Shown here: positions 8,370 through 16,770 of the stretch, piece after piece | Position numbering within the stretch: the first letter of the stretch is position 1 | Layout: every line of letters starts with the position of its first letter | Source of the DNA: CAZJTL01 sp964548905 | GTDB lineage: Bacteria > Cyanobacteriota > Cyanobacteriia > Cyanobacteriales > Xenococcaceae | Assembly: GCA_964548905.1 (NCBI GenBank) | Contig: CAZJTL010000076.1 | Span: 1-20,407 of the forward strand | Reading direction: 5' to 3' | Length of the DNA stretch: 20,407 nt | Program-made: the position numbers and the translations under genes | The notes under the pieces: model-generated | Database searches by the model: none | What the model was told of the DNA's origin: nothing | What the model saw: the letters and a program-made list of their open reading frames with translations, nothing else

Positions 8370-8720
8370 TTAATAATCAGTCTTGTCTTGAGAACTGTTA
8401 CTACCACGAAAAGCTGCTTCAAAAGTCATTCTTTGTTCGGCGTTGCGGAGAAAATAACCGCTCATCATGGCTGAGGCTAGCAGTTTTCCTAAGCTTTCTC
8501 TACTAGTGCTAATAGTAATGTCAAATTGCTCTGAGGGTAGACCGCCCAACAAGCTAATGATATTACGTTCTATAACTTGAAATACTTCAGAGGATTCAGG
8601 TCTAGAAAGTTGTGTAATAGTTTCCGAGCTAAGAGATTGGACGTATTGCCATAATTGATTATTATCAGTTTCGCTACCGAAAAGATTTTGAGTCTGAGGA
8701 CGATTATATTCTTGATTCAC
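8370..8720 (-). CDS. DUF760 family protein
   Basis: 116-residue soluble protein matching the DUF760 family of cyanobacteria and plastids: NQLWQYVQSLSSETITQL near the start, then VFQVIERNIISLLGGLPSEQFDITI, and SRESLGKLLASAMMSGYFLRNAEQRMTFE. It lacks a signal peptide or membrane span. The start codon is GTG, chosen because AGGAG (minus strand, 8728-8732) lies seven bases upstream. The molecular function of the family is not well defined. It follows the sigma factor gene on the same strand after a 162-bp gap, so linkage is possible but not shown. Confidence 0.82.
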   Translation of the reverse strand: MNQEYNRPQTQNLFGSETDNNQLWQYVQSLSSETITQLSRPESSEVFQVIERNIISLLGGLPSEQFDITISTSRESLGKLLASAMMSGYFLRNAEQRMTFEAAFRGSNSSQDKTDY

Positions 8721-8727
8721 CTGTTAT

Positions 8728-8732
8728 CTCCT
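8728..8732 (-). promoter_or_regulatory. Ribosome-binding site fixing a GTG start
   Basis: AGGAG on the minus strand, seven bases before the GTG of the DUF760 gene. It decides a non-ATG start. Confidence 0.7.
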
Positions 8733-8882
8733 ACTGATACAACTAACGGAGTTATTAGGTTCAGTTGTTTAAACCAACGTTATTCAATAATTTAATTTAA
8801 CAATTTTCGACTCTTGAGTAAGTCGGCGAACCGAACCAAATTTACCGTAATTTTCCCTCTCAATCTCAAACTGAAGTTCGAT

Positions 8883-9839
8883 TTAGCTGGCAAGATATTC
8901 GCCAATATCTCTTTTGCGTTTGCGTAATTTGGACAAAGCTTCTCGCTCGATTTGTCGTACTCGTTCGCGACTAATATTGAGTCGAGTACCAATTGTAGCT
9001 AGGGTTAAGGGTTTCCCATCGCTTAAACCAAATCTGAGAGAAATAACTTCTTTCTGTTGGGGGGTTAAATCTGCCATTAAGTTTTCTAGATCGGTTTTGA
9101 GTGCAGAATAGCTAGCGTAATCTTCAGGGGAAGCTCCAGTATCTTCTAATAGCTCTCCTAATTCTGTATCGTTATTATCTCCTACACGCATATCTAGAGA
9201 TATTGGTTGGCGCGATCGCTCTAAGTATTCTCTGACTTGCTTGGGCGTTAAATCTAGTTCTGCGGCTAATTCTCCAATGGTTGCCGTTCTTCCGTTTTGT
9301 TGCGCTAGCTGACGCTGTGCTTTTTTAATTTTGTTCAGTTTTTCGGTAATGTGGATCGGTAGGCGAATAGTCCGTCCTTTTTCTGCGATCGCCCGAGTAA
9401 TTGCCTGACGAATCCACCAGTAAGCGTAAGTAGAAAAGCGATACCCTTTAGTTGGGTCGAATTTTTCTACCCCTCTTTGCATCCCGATCGTCCCTTCTTG
9501 AATGAGATCGAGTAAATCTAAGTTACGTTTGAGATACTTTTTGGCAACGGAAACAACTAAGCGCAAATTCGCCTCAATCATTTTTTTCTTGGCTGCTTCT
9601 CCCGCAGCAACAGCAAGATTTAAGTCTGCTTCTGTTAGCTTGGCTGCTTGCGCCCATTGAGATTGACTGGGTTCTTCGCCCTGCTTTTCTTGTAGGGATT
9701 CCTTAATTTTTTCTAATTCAATTAACCTTTGTACTCGTTTGGCATATAGAATTTCTTCTTCGTGGGTTAATAAAGGAACACGACCAATTTCTTTAAGGTA
9801 AGTCCGAACTAAATCATTTGATTTGATGGGAGTTTTCAT
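8883..9839 (-). CDS. Group 2 (RpoD/SigA-like) RNA polymerase sigma factor
   Basis: 318-residue sigma-70 protein. It lacks the long acidic region 1.1 of the essential SigA, which marks group 2. Region 1.2: DLVRTYLKEIGRVPLLTHEEE, 9-29. Region 2: NLRLVVSVAKKYLKRNLDLLDLIQEG and the promoter-melting/-10 segment YRFSTYAYWWIRQAITRAI, about 91-151. Region 3 follows from 155. Region 4.2 is a helix-turn-helix with LTLATIGTRLNISRERVRQIE at 278-298. Nearly complete identity of region 2 to primary sigma factors implies ordinary -10 recognition. The wording GTIGMQRGVEKFDPTKGYRF leans to the SigD type, but assignment among SigB, SigC, SigD and SigE needs a tree. Such factors handle light, dark, carbon or stress shifts. 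Confidence 0.93.
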   Translation of the reverse strand: MKTPIKSNDLVRTYLKEIGRVPLLTHEEEILYAKRVQRLIELEKIKESLQEKQGEEPSQSQWAQAAKLTEADLNLAVAAGEAAKKKMIEANLRLVVSVAKKYLKRNLDLLDLIQEGTIGMQRGVEKFDPTKGYRFSTYAYWWIRQAITRAIAEKGRTIRLPIHITEKLNKIKKAQRQLAQQNGRTATIGELAAELDLTPKQVREYLERSRQPISLDMRVGDNNDTELGELLEDTGASPEDYASYSALKTDLENLMADLTPQQKEVISLRFGLSDGKPLTLATIGTRLNISRERVRQIEREALSKLRKRKRDIGEYLAS

Positions 9840-10236
9840 GGCTTGGATCGACTAATTAGAGTTTAAAGATGAGAGTACGCTTAAGCACTACAGTAAAATT
9901 TGCAGTACAATTATGAGTTTTATTTATATTTGTATTGATTTTTTTAAACAAAAATAAAGAAATAACGAATTTGGCTATTTTAGTGTTTAATCTGCTTTTT
10001 TAATGTTGTGCAAGCAACTTTAGAGTGTTAATTAATTTTTGATTGTTTTTAAATTTGGCGTACTACTTTTTACCTAATTACTAGAATACACGATTTTTAT
10101 TAAGGATTGTAAACTTTTTTAAGTTTACTGATTAGATTATTCTTGCTTTCTCATTTTCAAAAAAAAAGTCCACTAATACCAGCGTAGCGAGACTTTACTA
10201 AGACTTATGTAAACTGGATCGCAAAACGGGGAAATA

Positions 10237-10300
10237 GTTTGTTATTGGTTGTTTGTTATTGGTTGTTTGTTGTTTGTTGTTTGTTGTTTGTTGTTTGTTT
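10237..10300. repeat. Heptamer tandem repeat GTTTGTT, nine units
   Basis: Nine consecutive seven-base units without a gap: GTTTGTT and ATTGGTT alternate twice, then GTTTGTT repeats five times. This is the longest STRR array in the window. It lies about 135 bp before the exporter start codon, so copy-number change there could alter spacing upstream of its promoter. Confidence 0.9.
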
Positions 10301-10345
10301 CTTCCCGTCTCCTTGTCCCCCAATCTCTCTAATCCCTAGTATTAT

Positions 10346-10366
10346 TTTGTAGTATTGTAATACAAA
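10346..10366. promoter_or_regulatory. Imperfect palindrome upstream of ABC exporter
   Basis: TTTGTA at 10346-10351 and TACAAA at 10361-10366 form inverted arms, with an inner GTATT/AATAC pair around GT. It ends about 68 bp before the start codon, a reasonable operator or promoter position. It does not fit the NtcA spacing. Regulator unknown. Confidence 0.3.
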
Positions 10367-10434
10367 TAACAACATTAAGTTAAGTTGAAGTGTTAAATTA
10401 CCTATTACTTGGCAAGAATTAGCACTTCAGTAGC

Positions 10435-12252
10435 ATGGCTTCGTTTCGGGATATTATCAATTATTACCGCAACTATCAGAAAAGTTCTGTTTTCAGCATA
10501 GTTGCCTCTAGCTTGTTTGAGATTATCGATTTAGTTGTTCCTTATGCGATCGGACAAATTCTTAATTTACTTTCTAATCAACCAGTCGATCGCCTGCTTC
10601 AGATTCTGATTACTCAGATTACAGCTACTTTCAATTTAGCTGCGGGGAAAGGAACCTCTTTAGGCGTTCTGTTGGGTTTAGTTGCGATCGTAACAGTAAT
10701 TAGAGCCCCTGTACAACCATGGATTAGCTCTTGGTTTCAGTGGGAAATCGCTCTAAAAGCTCGTCGCGATCATACTCAAAACACAGTCGCCAAAATCCTC
10801 TCTCTTCCTCTAGAATTCTACGATGAAAACAATCCAGGTAGAATCGCTAGTAGAGTAGCCAGAGGACTTGGCAATCACACTTGGACTTATCCAGAGATTG
10901 CGGGACAAATGATTCCCAAATTAATTAGAGTAGTAGGGATTTTTGGGATCATTTTGCTAATTGAACCCTGGATCGCGATCGCTCTTGCCATCTCGTTCTT
11001 AGTTATTCTCTATTTCAGCCTCAAAAGTCTTCGTTCTCTAATTAGACAAGAAGAGTTGCTCGAAAAATATCAAGAGAATACTGAAAGTCGAACTTCAGAA
11101 ATTATTACCAATATCAAGACAGTTAAGGCTTTTGCTACTGAAGCCGATGAGCTAAAACGTCAGCAACAGCGCTTAGAAAGAGAATTTAAAGTCGTTGTTT
11201 ACCGTATTCATAGAGGTTATGTAAGCCTTGAAACTTGGTATCGCACAGTCATCGAAGCTTCTGTGTTTGGCATTTTACTGATGACTTTAGTAGCGACTTT
11301 GCGGGGTGAAATCTCTCTAGGGCATTTCATTACTACTCTGACCGTTTCTAGTATGGCATTTTCGGAACTAAGCCCGATTACTCATCTAGCGGAAATATTT
11401 GCCCGTCGCTATGCCTCGATGGTTCGCTATCACGAGTTTATGCAAATGCGTTCTGGTCGAGATGCAGCTAATTTAACTGTTACTAATTCTCCGACAAATG
11501 CTTATAAATTTACTGGGAAATTAGAATTCAGCCAAGTTAGCTTTAGTTATATTGCCGATCGCCCTGTGTTAAAAGAGATCGATCTCTCGATCGAACCCTA
11601 TCAGACGGTGGCGCTAGTTGGTCGTTCTGGTTCGGGAAAATCTACCTTAGTGAAATTATTATTTCGCTATTTTGAACCCGATCGCGGTCAAATTCTGATC
11701 GATGGCGAGGATATTCATAATTTAGACATTACTGGTTATCGCAAACGACTGGCGATCGTCCATCAAGATGTAGATATTTTCAACGGGACGCTGCTTGATA
11801 ACCTCACCTATGGCAATCCAGAAGTCAGTTTTGACAAAGTACAAGAAGCTTGTGAGATTGCTAGAGTCAGTGAATTTATTAACTTTTTACCCAAAGGTTA
11901 CTACACTACTGTTGGCGAGAGAGGAGTACGTTTATCGGGTGGACAAAAACAGCGTTTGGGGATAGCGAGAGCATTAATTGTCGATCCTGATGTCTTAGTA
12001 TTTGACGAAGCAACTTCCAGTTTGGATTATGAGTCAGAAAGAGCAATTCAATTAGCCATGCGATCGATCTTAGGTACGAGAACAACCCTAATTATCGCCC
12101 ACCGTCTCAGTACTGTCCGCGAAGCAGATCTAATTGTGGTTCTGGATTCGGGTAATATTGTCGAAACTGGTTCTCATCAAGAGTTACTCTCGCAACAGGG
12201 AATTTATCAGCGTTTACATTCTTTGCAAGAAACAGGAGAGTTGTTAGCTTAA
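10435..12252 (+). CDS. ABC exporter half-transporter (TMD-NBD fusion)
   Basis: 605 residues. The N-terminal part (about 15-340) is an ABC type-1 exporter membrane domain with around six spans. The C-terminal part is the ATPase: FSQVSFSYIADRPVLKEIDL, Walker A G396-RSGSGK-S403, signature L500-SGGQ504, Walker B VLVFDE at 520-525 and switch H556. All catalytic residues are intact, so the protein should be active as a homodimer or heterodimer in the inner membrane, exporting a lipid, peptide or drug. The family is MsbA/MdlB-like, and the substrate cannot be told. It is a single transcription unit: divergent from the sigma factor and convergent with glgP. The start codon has no strong Shine-Dalgarno. 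No second half-transporter or periplasmic adaptor gene is adjacent. Confidence 0.92.
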   Translation: MASFRDIINYYRNYQKSSVFSIVASSLFEIIDLVVPYAIGQILNLLSNQPVDRLLQILITQITATFNLAAGKGTSLGVLLGLVAIVTVIRAPVQPWISSWFQWEIALKARRDHTQNTVAKILSLPLEFYDENNPGRIASRVARGLGNHTWTYPEIAGQMIPKLIRVVGIFGIILLIEPWIAIALAISFLVILYFSLKSLRSLIRQEELLEKYQENTESRTSEIITNIKTVKAFATEADELKRQQQRLEREFKVVVYRIHRGYVSLETWYRTVIEASVFGILLMTLVATLRGEISLGHFITTLTVSSMAFSELSPITHLAEIFARRYASMVRYHEFMQMRSGRDAANLTVTNSPTNAYKFTGKLEFSQVSFSYIADRPVLKEIDLSIEPYQTVALVGRSGSGKSTLVKLLFRYFEPDRGQILIDGEDIHNLDITGYRKRLAIVHQDVDIFNGTLLDNLTYGNPEVSFDKVQEACEIARVSEFINFLPKGYYTTVGERGVRLSGGQKQRLGIARALIVDPDVLVFDEATSSLDYESERAIQLAMRSILGTRTTLIIAHRLSTVREADLIVVLDSGNIVETGSHQELLSQQGIYQRLHSLQETGELLA

Positions 12253-12306
12253 TAGGGTAAATTACCTGGGCAGAAGATAGAATTTCTTGACAACGCAAAT
12301 AATTAA

Positions 12307-12411
12307 GACTGGTTTCAATCCCTTGACGAGTAATTAGATTGTATTGCCGAAAAATTGAAATTACCTACCGATCGCGTTCAAGATTTAGTGCGATATCAAA
12401 TAAACAATTAA
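12307..12411 (+). pseudogene. Possible gene remnant
   Basis: One frame reads DWFQSLDE, a stop, then LDCIAEKLKLPTDRVQDLVRY and QINN before a final TAA. The second part looks like genuine protein (an amphipathic helix-turn-helix segment), but there is no start and an internal stop interrupts it. No family recognised. It could be chance. Confidence 0.25.
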
Positions 12412-12434
12412 TTGTTCCCCAAAAATTTGCTCTC

Positions 12435-12464
12435 AAAAAAAATAGGTGTGCAATCTCGCACACC
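12435..12464 (-). terminator. Rho-independent terminator downstream of glgP
   Basis: Read on the minus strand: stem GGTGTGC, six-base loop, GCACACC, then TA and a run of eight T. The seven-base stem is perfect. It lies about 230 bp after the glgP stop codon, so the glgP message would carry a long structured 3' end. On the plus strand no T-run follows the stem. Confidence 0.75.
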
Positions 12465-12696
12465 TTGAAATTTGATTTGACAGTTTTCAATTAAGTAGAA
12501 CCACTTAATTAAACACAAAATAGATTAAGTTGGTAGTAATGGCACCAGCCATTATTACAAGTGCATTTTTCAACCCTAAAGGGTTGACTACAAACTTTAT
12601 TTTATGTAGGTTGAGCTACTTATCAGTTTTCAGCTAACTACCGATCGCTGTACGGGCGAATGGCAAGAAAGCCCCTACTGACAGCTATTACCGCCA

Positions 12697-15261
12697 TTAA
12701 GTTCTGACAGTCTCTTTACTGTATTCTTTGGCTGCATTGAGTGTGATTTTAACTGGTTCAACCTGCCAAATTTCTTGGCAATATTCGCGGATGGTGCGAT
12801 CGGAAGAGAATTTACCCATACGGATGGAATTGAGAATGGACATAGTTGTCCAAGCTTCGCGATCGCGATAAACTTGGCTGACATGTTCTTGACACTCCAT
12901 ATAGGACTGAAAGTCAGCTAAAAGCATATACTTGTCGTCATAGAGTAAACAATCAACGATCGGCTTGAATAGTTCGGTATCGCCATGACTGAAATAGCCA
13001 CTAGCAAGGCGATCGATCGTTTTCTTCAGTTCTTTATTGCCGTGATAATATTTGAGAGGATTATATCCTCGTGCTTTGAGTTCGTAGACTTTATCAGCAG
13101 TTAAACCAAACAGGAAGAAATTTTCTGCCCCTGCTTCTTCGCGAATCTCAATATTAGCACCGTCGAGAGTTCCAATCGTCAGCGCACCGTTCATGGCAAA
13201 TTTCATGTTACCAGTACCCGATGCTTCTGTACCTGCGGTAGAAACTTGTTCGGATAAATCGGCAGCAGGATAAATCTTTTGACCGAGAGAGACGCTAAAG
13301 TTAGGCAAGAAGACTACTTTCAGACGACCGCGTACTTCTGGATCTTTGTTGACTACTTCTGCTACAGCGTTAACCAATTTAATAATTAACTTCGCCATAA
13401 AGTAGCCAGGTGCGGCTTTTCCACCGAAAATAAAGGTGCGCGGTTGAATATCGGTGTTGGGATTTTCTTTAATCCGATTGTAGAGAGCAATGATATGCAA
13501 GATGGCGAGATGCTGGCGTTTGTATTCGTGAATGCGCTTCACTTGCACGTCAAAGATGGAATTAATGTTGACTTCTATCCCTCTTTGTTTGAGAATATAT
13601 GTTGCTAAAGTCTGCTTATTCTCTTGTTTAATCTGATACCAGCGATCGCGAAAATCTGCATCTTGGAGAGAGGATTCTAATTTAGTCAGCAAGCTGAGAT
13701 CTTTGAGCCAACCATTACCAATTTTCTCGCTAATTAAGTCAGCTAGTTTGGGATTGCTCAACAACATCCAACGGCGCGGCGTAACTCCATTGGTTTTATT
13801 ATAAAATTTCTCTGGCCACAGTCTGGCAAAATCTTGCAGTGTATCCTGTTTGAGCAATTCTGTATGCAGGGCTGCTACCCCATTAATCGCATGACTACCA
13901 ACACAAGCTAAATAAGCCATACGAATTCTTTGTTCCTCTCCTTCTTCGACGATCGACAGTCTGCCAATTAGTTCGTCGTCGCCAGGAAACCAAGTCCGCA
14001 CATCTTCGAGGAAGAAATGATTGATATCGTAAATAATCTCTAGATGTCGGGGGAGAAGGCGACCGAACAGATTGGCTGACCAGCGTTCTAGAGCTTCGGG
14101 CATTAAGGTATGATTGGTATAAGCAAAGGTTTTTTGCGTAATGCTCCAAGCCTTATCCCATTCCATACCATGCTCGTCTACGAATAAGCGCATCAGTTCG
14201 GGGATGGCGACGGCGGGATGGGTATCATTTAGCTGAATGGCTACTTTCTCGTGGAAATCATCGAGACTGCTATGGGTTTTCAGGTGCAGACGAATTAAAT
14301 CTTGCAAGGAAGCGGAGACAAAGAAATATTGCTGTGCCAAACGCAATTCTCGTCCTTGAGGAGTATTATCGTTGGGATAGAGTACTTTAGAGATGGTTTC
14401 CGAGTTGATTTTCTCTGCTACAGCGCGATCGTAGTTACCAGCATTAAAAGCATCAAAATTAAACTCTTCGCTAGCTTCTGCTTTCCACAGGCGTAAAGGA
14501 TTAACCGTATTGGTTTTGTAACCTGGTACGGGGGTATCGTGAGGAATGGCGATCGCTGTTCTTTCTGGAACCCAAGTAACTCGATATTTACCCTTGTCGT
14601 CGTGGTAGCGTTCGGTGTATCCACCTAATTTAATTTCTACAGTTTCATCAGGACGAGCAATTTCCCAAGGATTGCCAAAACGCAACCAGTTATCAGGAAC
14701 TTCAGCTTGCCACCCATCTCTGAGAGTCTGATGGAAAATGCCAAATTCGTAACGAATACCGTAACCAATGGCAGGAATTTCTAAAGACGCGAGAGAATCT
14801 AAGAAACAAGCTGCCAGTCTGCCCAAACCACCGTTACCCAAACCTGGGTCTGGTTCTTGCTCGATTAATTCTCCCAGATCGATATCTAGGTTCTGGAGTG
14901 CAGCTTTAACTTCTTTGTAGATCCCCAAATTAATTAAATTATTGCCCAGATAGCGACCCATCAAAAACTCAGCCGATAGGTAGCAGACTACTTTAGCATT
15001 GTCTTGTTGATAGGTATTGAAGGTTTTGATAAAACGATGCAGCAATCTGTCTCTGATCGTGTAAGCCAGCGCCATATAATAGTCATGTAGAGTGGCTGTG
15101 CTTTTATCTTTTCCCTGCAAATAGAAGAGATTATCTAAAAACGCTCGCTTGAGAGTTTCCACACTCATACCAGTGCGATCGTCTTCTGCCACAGGGCATT
15201 CTAACAGATCGCTATTGGTATTTACTTTGCCATCTTCCCGCTCAAACAAATCTTTATTCAT
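12697..15261 (-). CDS. glgP: Glycogen/alpha-glucan phosphorylase
   Basis: GlgP cleaves terminal alpha-1,4-linked glucose from glycogen with phosphate, giving glucose-1-phosphate; it is a cytoplasmic PLP enzyme of family GT35. From this ATG it has 854 residues, normal for the family. Landmarks: YYMALAYTIRDRLLHRF and YLSAEFLMGR near the start, EPDPGLGNGGLGRLAACFLDS, QLNDTHPAVAIPELMR, KRIHEYKRQHLAIL, and the PLP site EASGTGNMKFAMNGALTIGTLDGANIEI with K687. The frame extends to a TTG at 15315, but that codon sits inside a hairpin and family homology starts later, so ATG 15261 (MNKDLFERE) is preferred. It lies upstream of no other minus-strand gene here and ends before a terminator. Its product feeds the pgm enzyme encoded nearby. 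Confidence 0.96.
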   Translation of the reverse strand: MNKDLFEREDGKVNTNSDLLECPVAEDDRTGMSVETLKRAFLDNLFYLQGKDKSTATLHDYYMALAYTIRDRLLHRFIKTFNTYQQDNAKVVCYLSAEFLMGRYLGNNLINLGIYKEVKAALQNLDIDLGELIEQEPDPGLGNGGLGRLAACFLDSLASLEIPAIGYGIRYEFGIFHQTLRDGWQAEVPDNWLRFGNPWEIARPDETVEIKLGGYTERYHDDKGKYRVTWVPERTAIAIPHDTPVPGYKTNTVNPLRLWKAEASEEFNFDAFNAGNYDRAVAEKINSETISKVLYPNDNTPQGRELRLAQQYFFVSASLQDLIRLHLKTHSSLDDFHEKVAIQLNDTHPAVAIPELMRLFVDEHGMEWDKAWSITQKTFAYTNHTLMPEALERWSANLFGRLLPRHLEIIYDINHFFLEDVRTWFPGDDELIGRLSIVEEGEEQRIRMAYLACVGSHAINGVAALHTELLKQDTLQDFARLWPEKFYNKTNGVTPRRWMLLSNPKLADLISEKIGNGWLKDLSLLTKLESSLQDADFRDRWYQIKQENKQTLATYILKQRGIEVNINSIFDVQVKRIHEYKRQHLAILHIIALYNRIKENPNTDIQPRTFIFGGKAAPGYFMAKLIIKLVNAVAEVVNKDPEVRGRLKVVFLPNFSVSLGQKIYPAADLSEQVSTAGTEASGTGNMKFAMNGALTIGTLDGANIEIREEAGAENFFLFGLTADKVYELKARGYNPLKYYHGNKELKKTIDRLASGYFSHGDTELFKPIVDCLLYDDKYMLLADFQSYMECQEHVSQVYRDREAWTTMSILNSIRMGKFSSDRTIREYCQEIWQVEPVKITLNAAKEYSKETVRT

Positions 15262-15303
15262 AACTTTAGTTAGCTGTTTGTTGGTTGAGGTGTTTCCTTT
15301 GAG

Positions 15304-15324
15304 GCGCACAAACAAATTGTGCGC
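15304..15324 (-). promoter_or_regulatory. Hairpin in the glgP leader
   Basis: GCGCACAA and TTGTGCGC form a perfect 8-bp stem around a five-base loop. On the minus strand it lies 43 bases before the preferred glgP start and would be in the mRNA leader if transcription begins upstream. It has no following T-run, so it is not a simple terminator. Confidence 0.5.
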
Positions 15325-15336
15325 TTCCTGTTACTA

Positions 15337-15473
15337 AGTACCTATGCAAAATTAATTACAGAGCTTATTCTCCTCTGCCTACGGCGCTCTGTATTTCGAG
15401 GAAACCTCGAAATCCGCGCCTCCCCTGCCTCTCTGGGATCTTCACCAATCAAATTAATTGTGCATCGGGTACT
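15337..15473. mobile_element. MITE-like element with TA target duplication
   Basis: A 137-bp non-coding unit. Its ends are imperfect inverted repeats of 21 and 22 bp (15337-15357 and 15452-15473), both starting AGTACC when read inwards and ending AATTAATT, differing by one indel and two bases. Each end is flanked by TA (15335-15336 and 15474-15475), the target duplication of IS630/Tc1-mariner elements. The interior folds well: ACAGAGC/GCTCTGT (15358-15392) and the perfect 9-bp stem ATTTCGAGG/CCTCGAAAT (15393-15413). It has no ORF, so a transposase would act in trans. The right end forms part of the eno stop codon. Confidence 0.7.
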
Positions 15474-16765
15474 TATATTTTTGGTCCTAGTCCGATCGCA
15501 CTAGCATAAACAGCGCGATCGCCTAATTCGTCTTCAATGCGAAGCAATCGGTTATATTTAGCGACTCGTTCGCTACGACACAAAGAACCTGTTTTAATTT
15601 GACCTGCATTAGTAGCTACTGCTAGATCGGCGATCGTAGTGTCTTCAGTTTCACCAGAACGATGGCTGATTACCGAGCGAAAACCGCTACGAGTAGCTAA
15701 GTTAATCGTCTCTAAGGTTTTGGTCAAGGAACCAATCTGATTTAGTTTGATTAAAATGGCATTACCTACCCCCAATTCAATTCCTTTTTGCAAGCGTTCT
15801 GGGTTCGTCACAAACAAATCGTCACCTACTAGCTGAATGCGCGATCCCAACTTTTCTGTCAGTAGTTTCCAACTACTCCAATCTTCTTCGTGTAAGCCAT
15901 CTTCGATGGAAATAATCGGATATTGTCCGACTAGTTTTTCCAGATAGTCAATGAATTCTTCTGGTGAGTGCGCCGCACCATCATAAACGTACTGTCCATC
16001 TCGATAAAATTCACTAGCGGCTACATCCATCGCTAAGGCTACTTGAGTCCCTGGTTGGTATCCAGCCCGTTCGATCGCCTGAATTAATAATTCTAAAGCA
16101 GCTTGATTCGACTCTAGATTGGGTGCATAACCTCCTTCATCACCCACTCCTGAAAGTAAATTCTTTTCCTTGAGGACTTTACTCAAAGAAGCAAATACTT
16201 CTGCACCCCAGCGCAGTCCTTCTTTAAAAGAAGTTGCACCAACAGGCATAATCATAAACTCTTGAAAGTCTACATTATTATCTGCATGAGCGCCGCCGTT
16301 GATCACGTTCATCATCGGTACGGGCAGAACATTGGCTAAAGGGCCACCTAAATAACGATACAAGGGAATTGCCAATTCTTCAGCCGCCGCCTTAGCTACC
16401 GCCAAAGAAACCGCTAAAACTGCATTAGCGCCTAAATTACGGAGATTGGGCGAACCGTCACGATCGATCATTTTGTAGTCGATCGCCACTTGATCGAAAG
16501 CATCCAAATCTAAAAGTTCTGGTGCAATCTTTTCTTTAATATTGCGAACTGCTTTAAGCACACCTTTTCCACCATAGCGATGAGCGTCCTCATCTCGCAA
16601 CTCGTGCGCCTCAAAAGTCCCAGTCGAAGCACCACTAGGGACTTGAGCTAGACCGCAAGCACCGCCATCCAAACGCACCTCTGCTTCTACAGTAGGACGA
16701 CCACGAGAATCTAAAATTTCTCTAGCCTCGATCGCCTCGATCGCAACCTCTATCTTGTTCAACAT
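15473..16765 (-). CDS. eno: Enolase (phosphopyruvate hydratase)
   Basis: Converts 2-phosphoglycerate to phosphoenolpyruvate in lower glycolysis; cytoplasmic and Mg-dependent. 430 residues, standard length. Landmarks: EILDSRGRPTVEAEV, QVPSGASTGTFEAHELRD, NGGAHADNNVDFQEFMIMP, SGVGDEGGYAP with acid E210, SIEDGLHEEDW and GDDLFVTN for metal, ILIKLNQIGS with base K340, and SHRSGETEDTTIADLAVA. GAGGAGA at 16771-16777 supports the ATG. The last sense codons GGA CCA AAA ATA are followed by a TAA whose last base belongs to the MITE-like element. It lies between glgP and gap1 on the same strand, but 186 bp of repeats separate it from gap1, so co-transcription is uncertain. Confidence 0.98.
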   Translation of the reverse strand: MLNKIEVAIEAIEAREILDSRGRPTVEAEVRLDGGACGLAQVPSGASTGTFEAHELRDEDAHRYGGKGVLKAVRNIKEKIAPELLDLDAFDQVAIDYKMIDRDGSPNLRNLGANAVLAVSLAVAKAAAEELAIPLYRYLGGPLANVLPVPMMNVINGGAHADNNVDFQEFMIMPVGATSFKEGLRWGAEVFASLSKVLKEKNLLSGVGDEGGYAPNLESNQAALELLIQAIERAGYQPGTQVALAMDVAASEFYRDGQYVYDGAAHSPEEFIDYLEKLVGQYPIISIEDGLHEEDWSSWKLLTEKLGSRIQLVGDDLFVTNPERLQKGIELGVGNAILIKLNQIGSLTKTLETINLATRSGFRSVISHRSGETEDTTIADLAVATNAGQIKTGSLCRSERVAKYNRLLRIEDELGDRAVYASAIGLGPKI

Positions 16766-16770
16766 ACACT

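Larger units (their letters stand above)
9840..10434. other. Long AT-rich divergent intergenic region
   Basis: 595 bp between the divergent sigma factor and ABC exporter genes. It should hold both promoters. The part next to the sigma gene is very AT-rich and contains the 8-bp palindrome GCTTAAGC near 9888. A heptamer array and a palindrome near the exporter gene are listed separately. I see no coding potential and no clear RNA gene. Confidence 0.5.
12253..12696. other. Structured 3' intergenic region between ABC exporter and glgP
   Basis: 444 bp between convergent stop codons. It holds a possible gene remnant (12307-12411), a terminator for glgP (12435-12464), and three further hairpins with exact or near-exact arms: AATTAAGT/ACTTAATT at 12489-12510, an 11-bp stem with one G-T pair at 12533-12558, and TCAACCCT/AGGGTTGA at 12570-12587. 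It ends with a degenerate copy (12650-12678) of the palindrome found at 16829. CAGTTTTCA occurs twice, at 12481 and 12624. Confidence 0.6.

Noticed and set aside
8792..8992. Minus-strand 66-codon ORF overlapping the sigma factor 3' end
   Set aside because: It is an alternative frame of the sigma gene with no recognisable protein features.
9853..9960. NtcA-type site (GTA-N8-TAC) upstream of the sigma factor
   Set aside because: GTA and TAC triplets occur but with spacings of 10 or 11, not 8.
10237..10300. Possible CRISPR array
   Set aside because: Units are seven bases with no spacers; this is an STRR array.
15262..15315. TTG start giving an 18-residue extension of GlgP
   Set aside because: The TTG lies in the hairpin loop region and the extension has no family resemblance; the ATG at 15261 is better.
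15393..15413. Rho-independent terminator for eno
   Set aside because: The 9-bp stem is perfect but no T-run follows on either strand; it is better explained as the interior of the MITE-like element.
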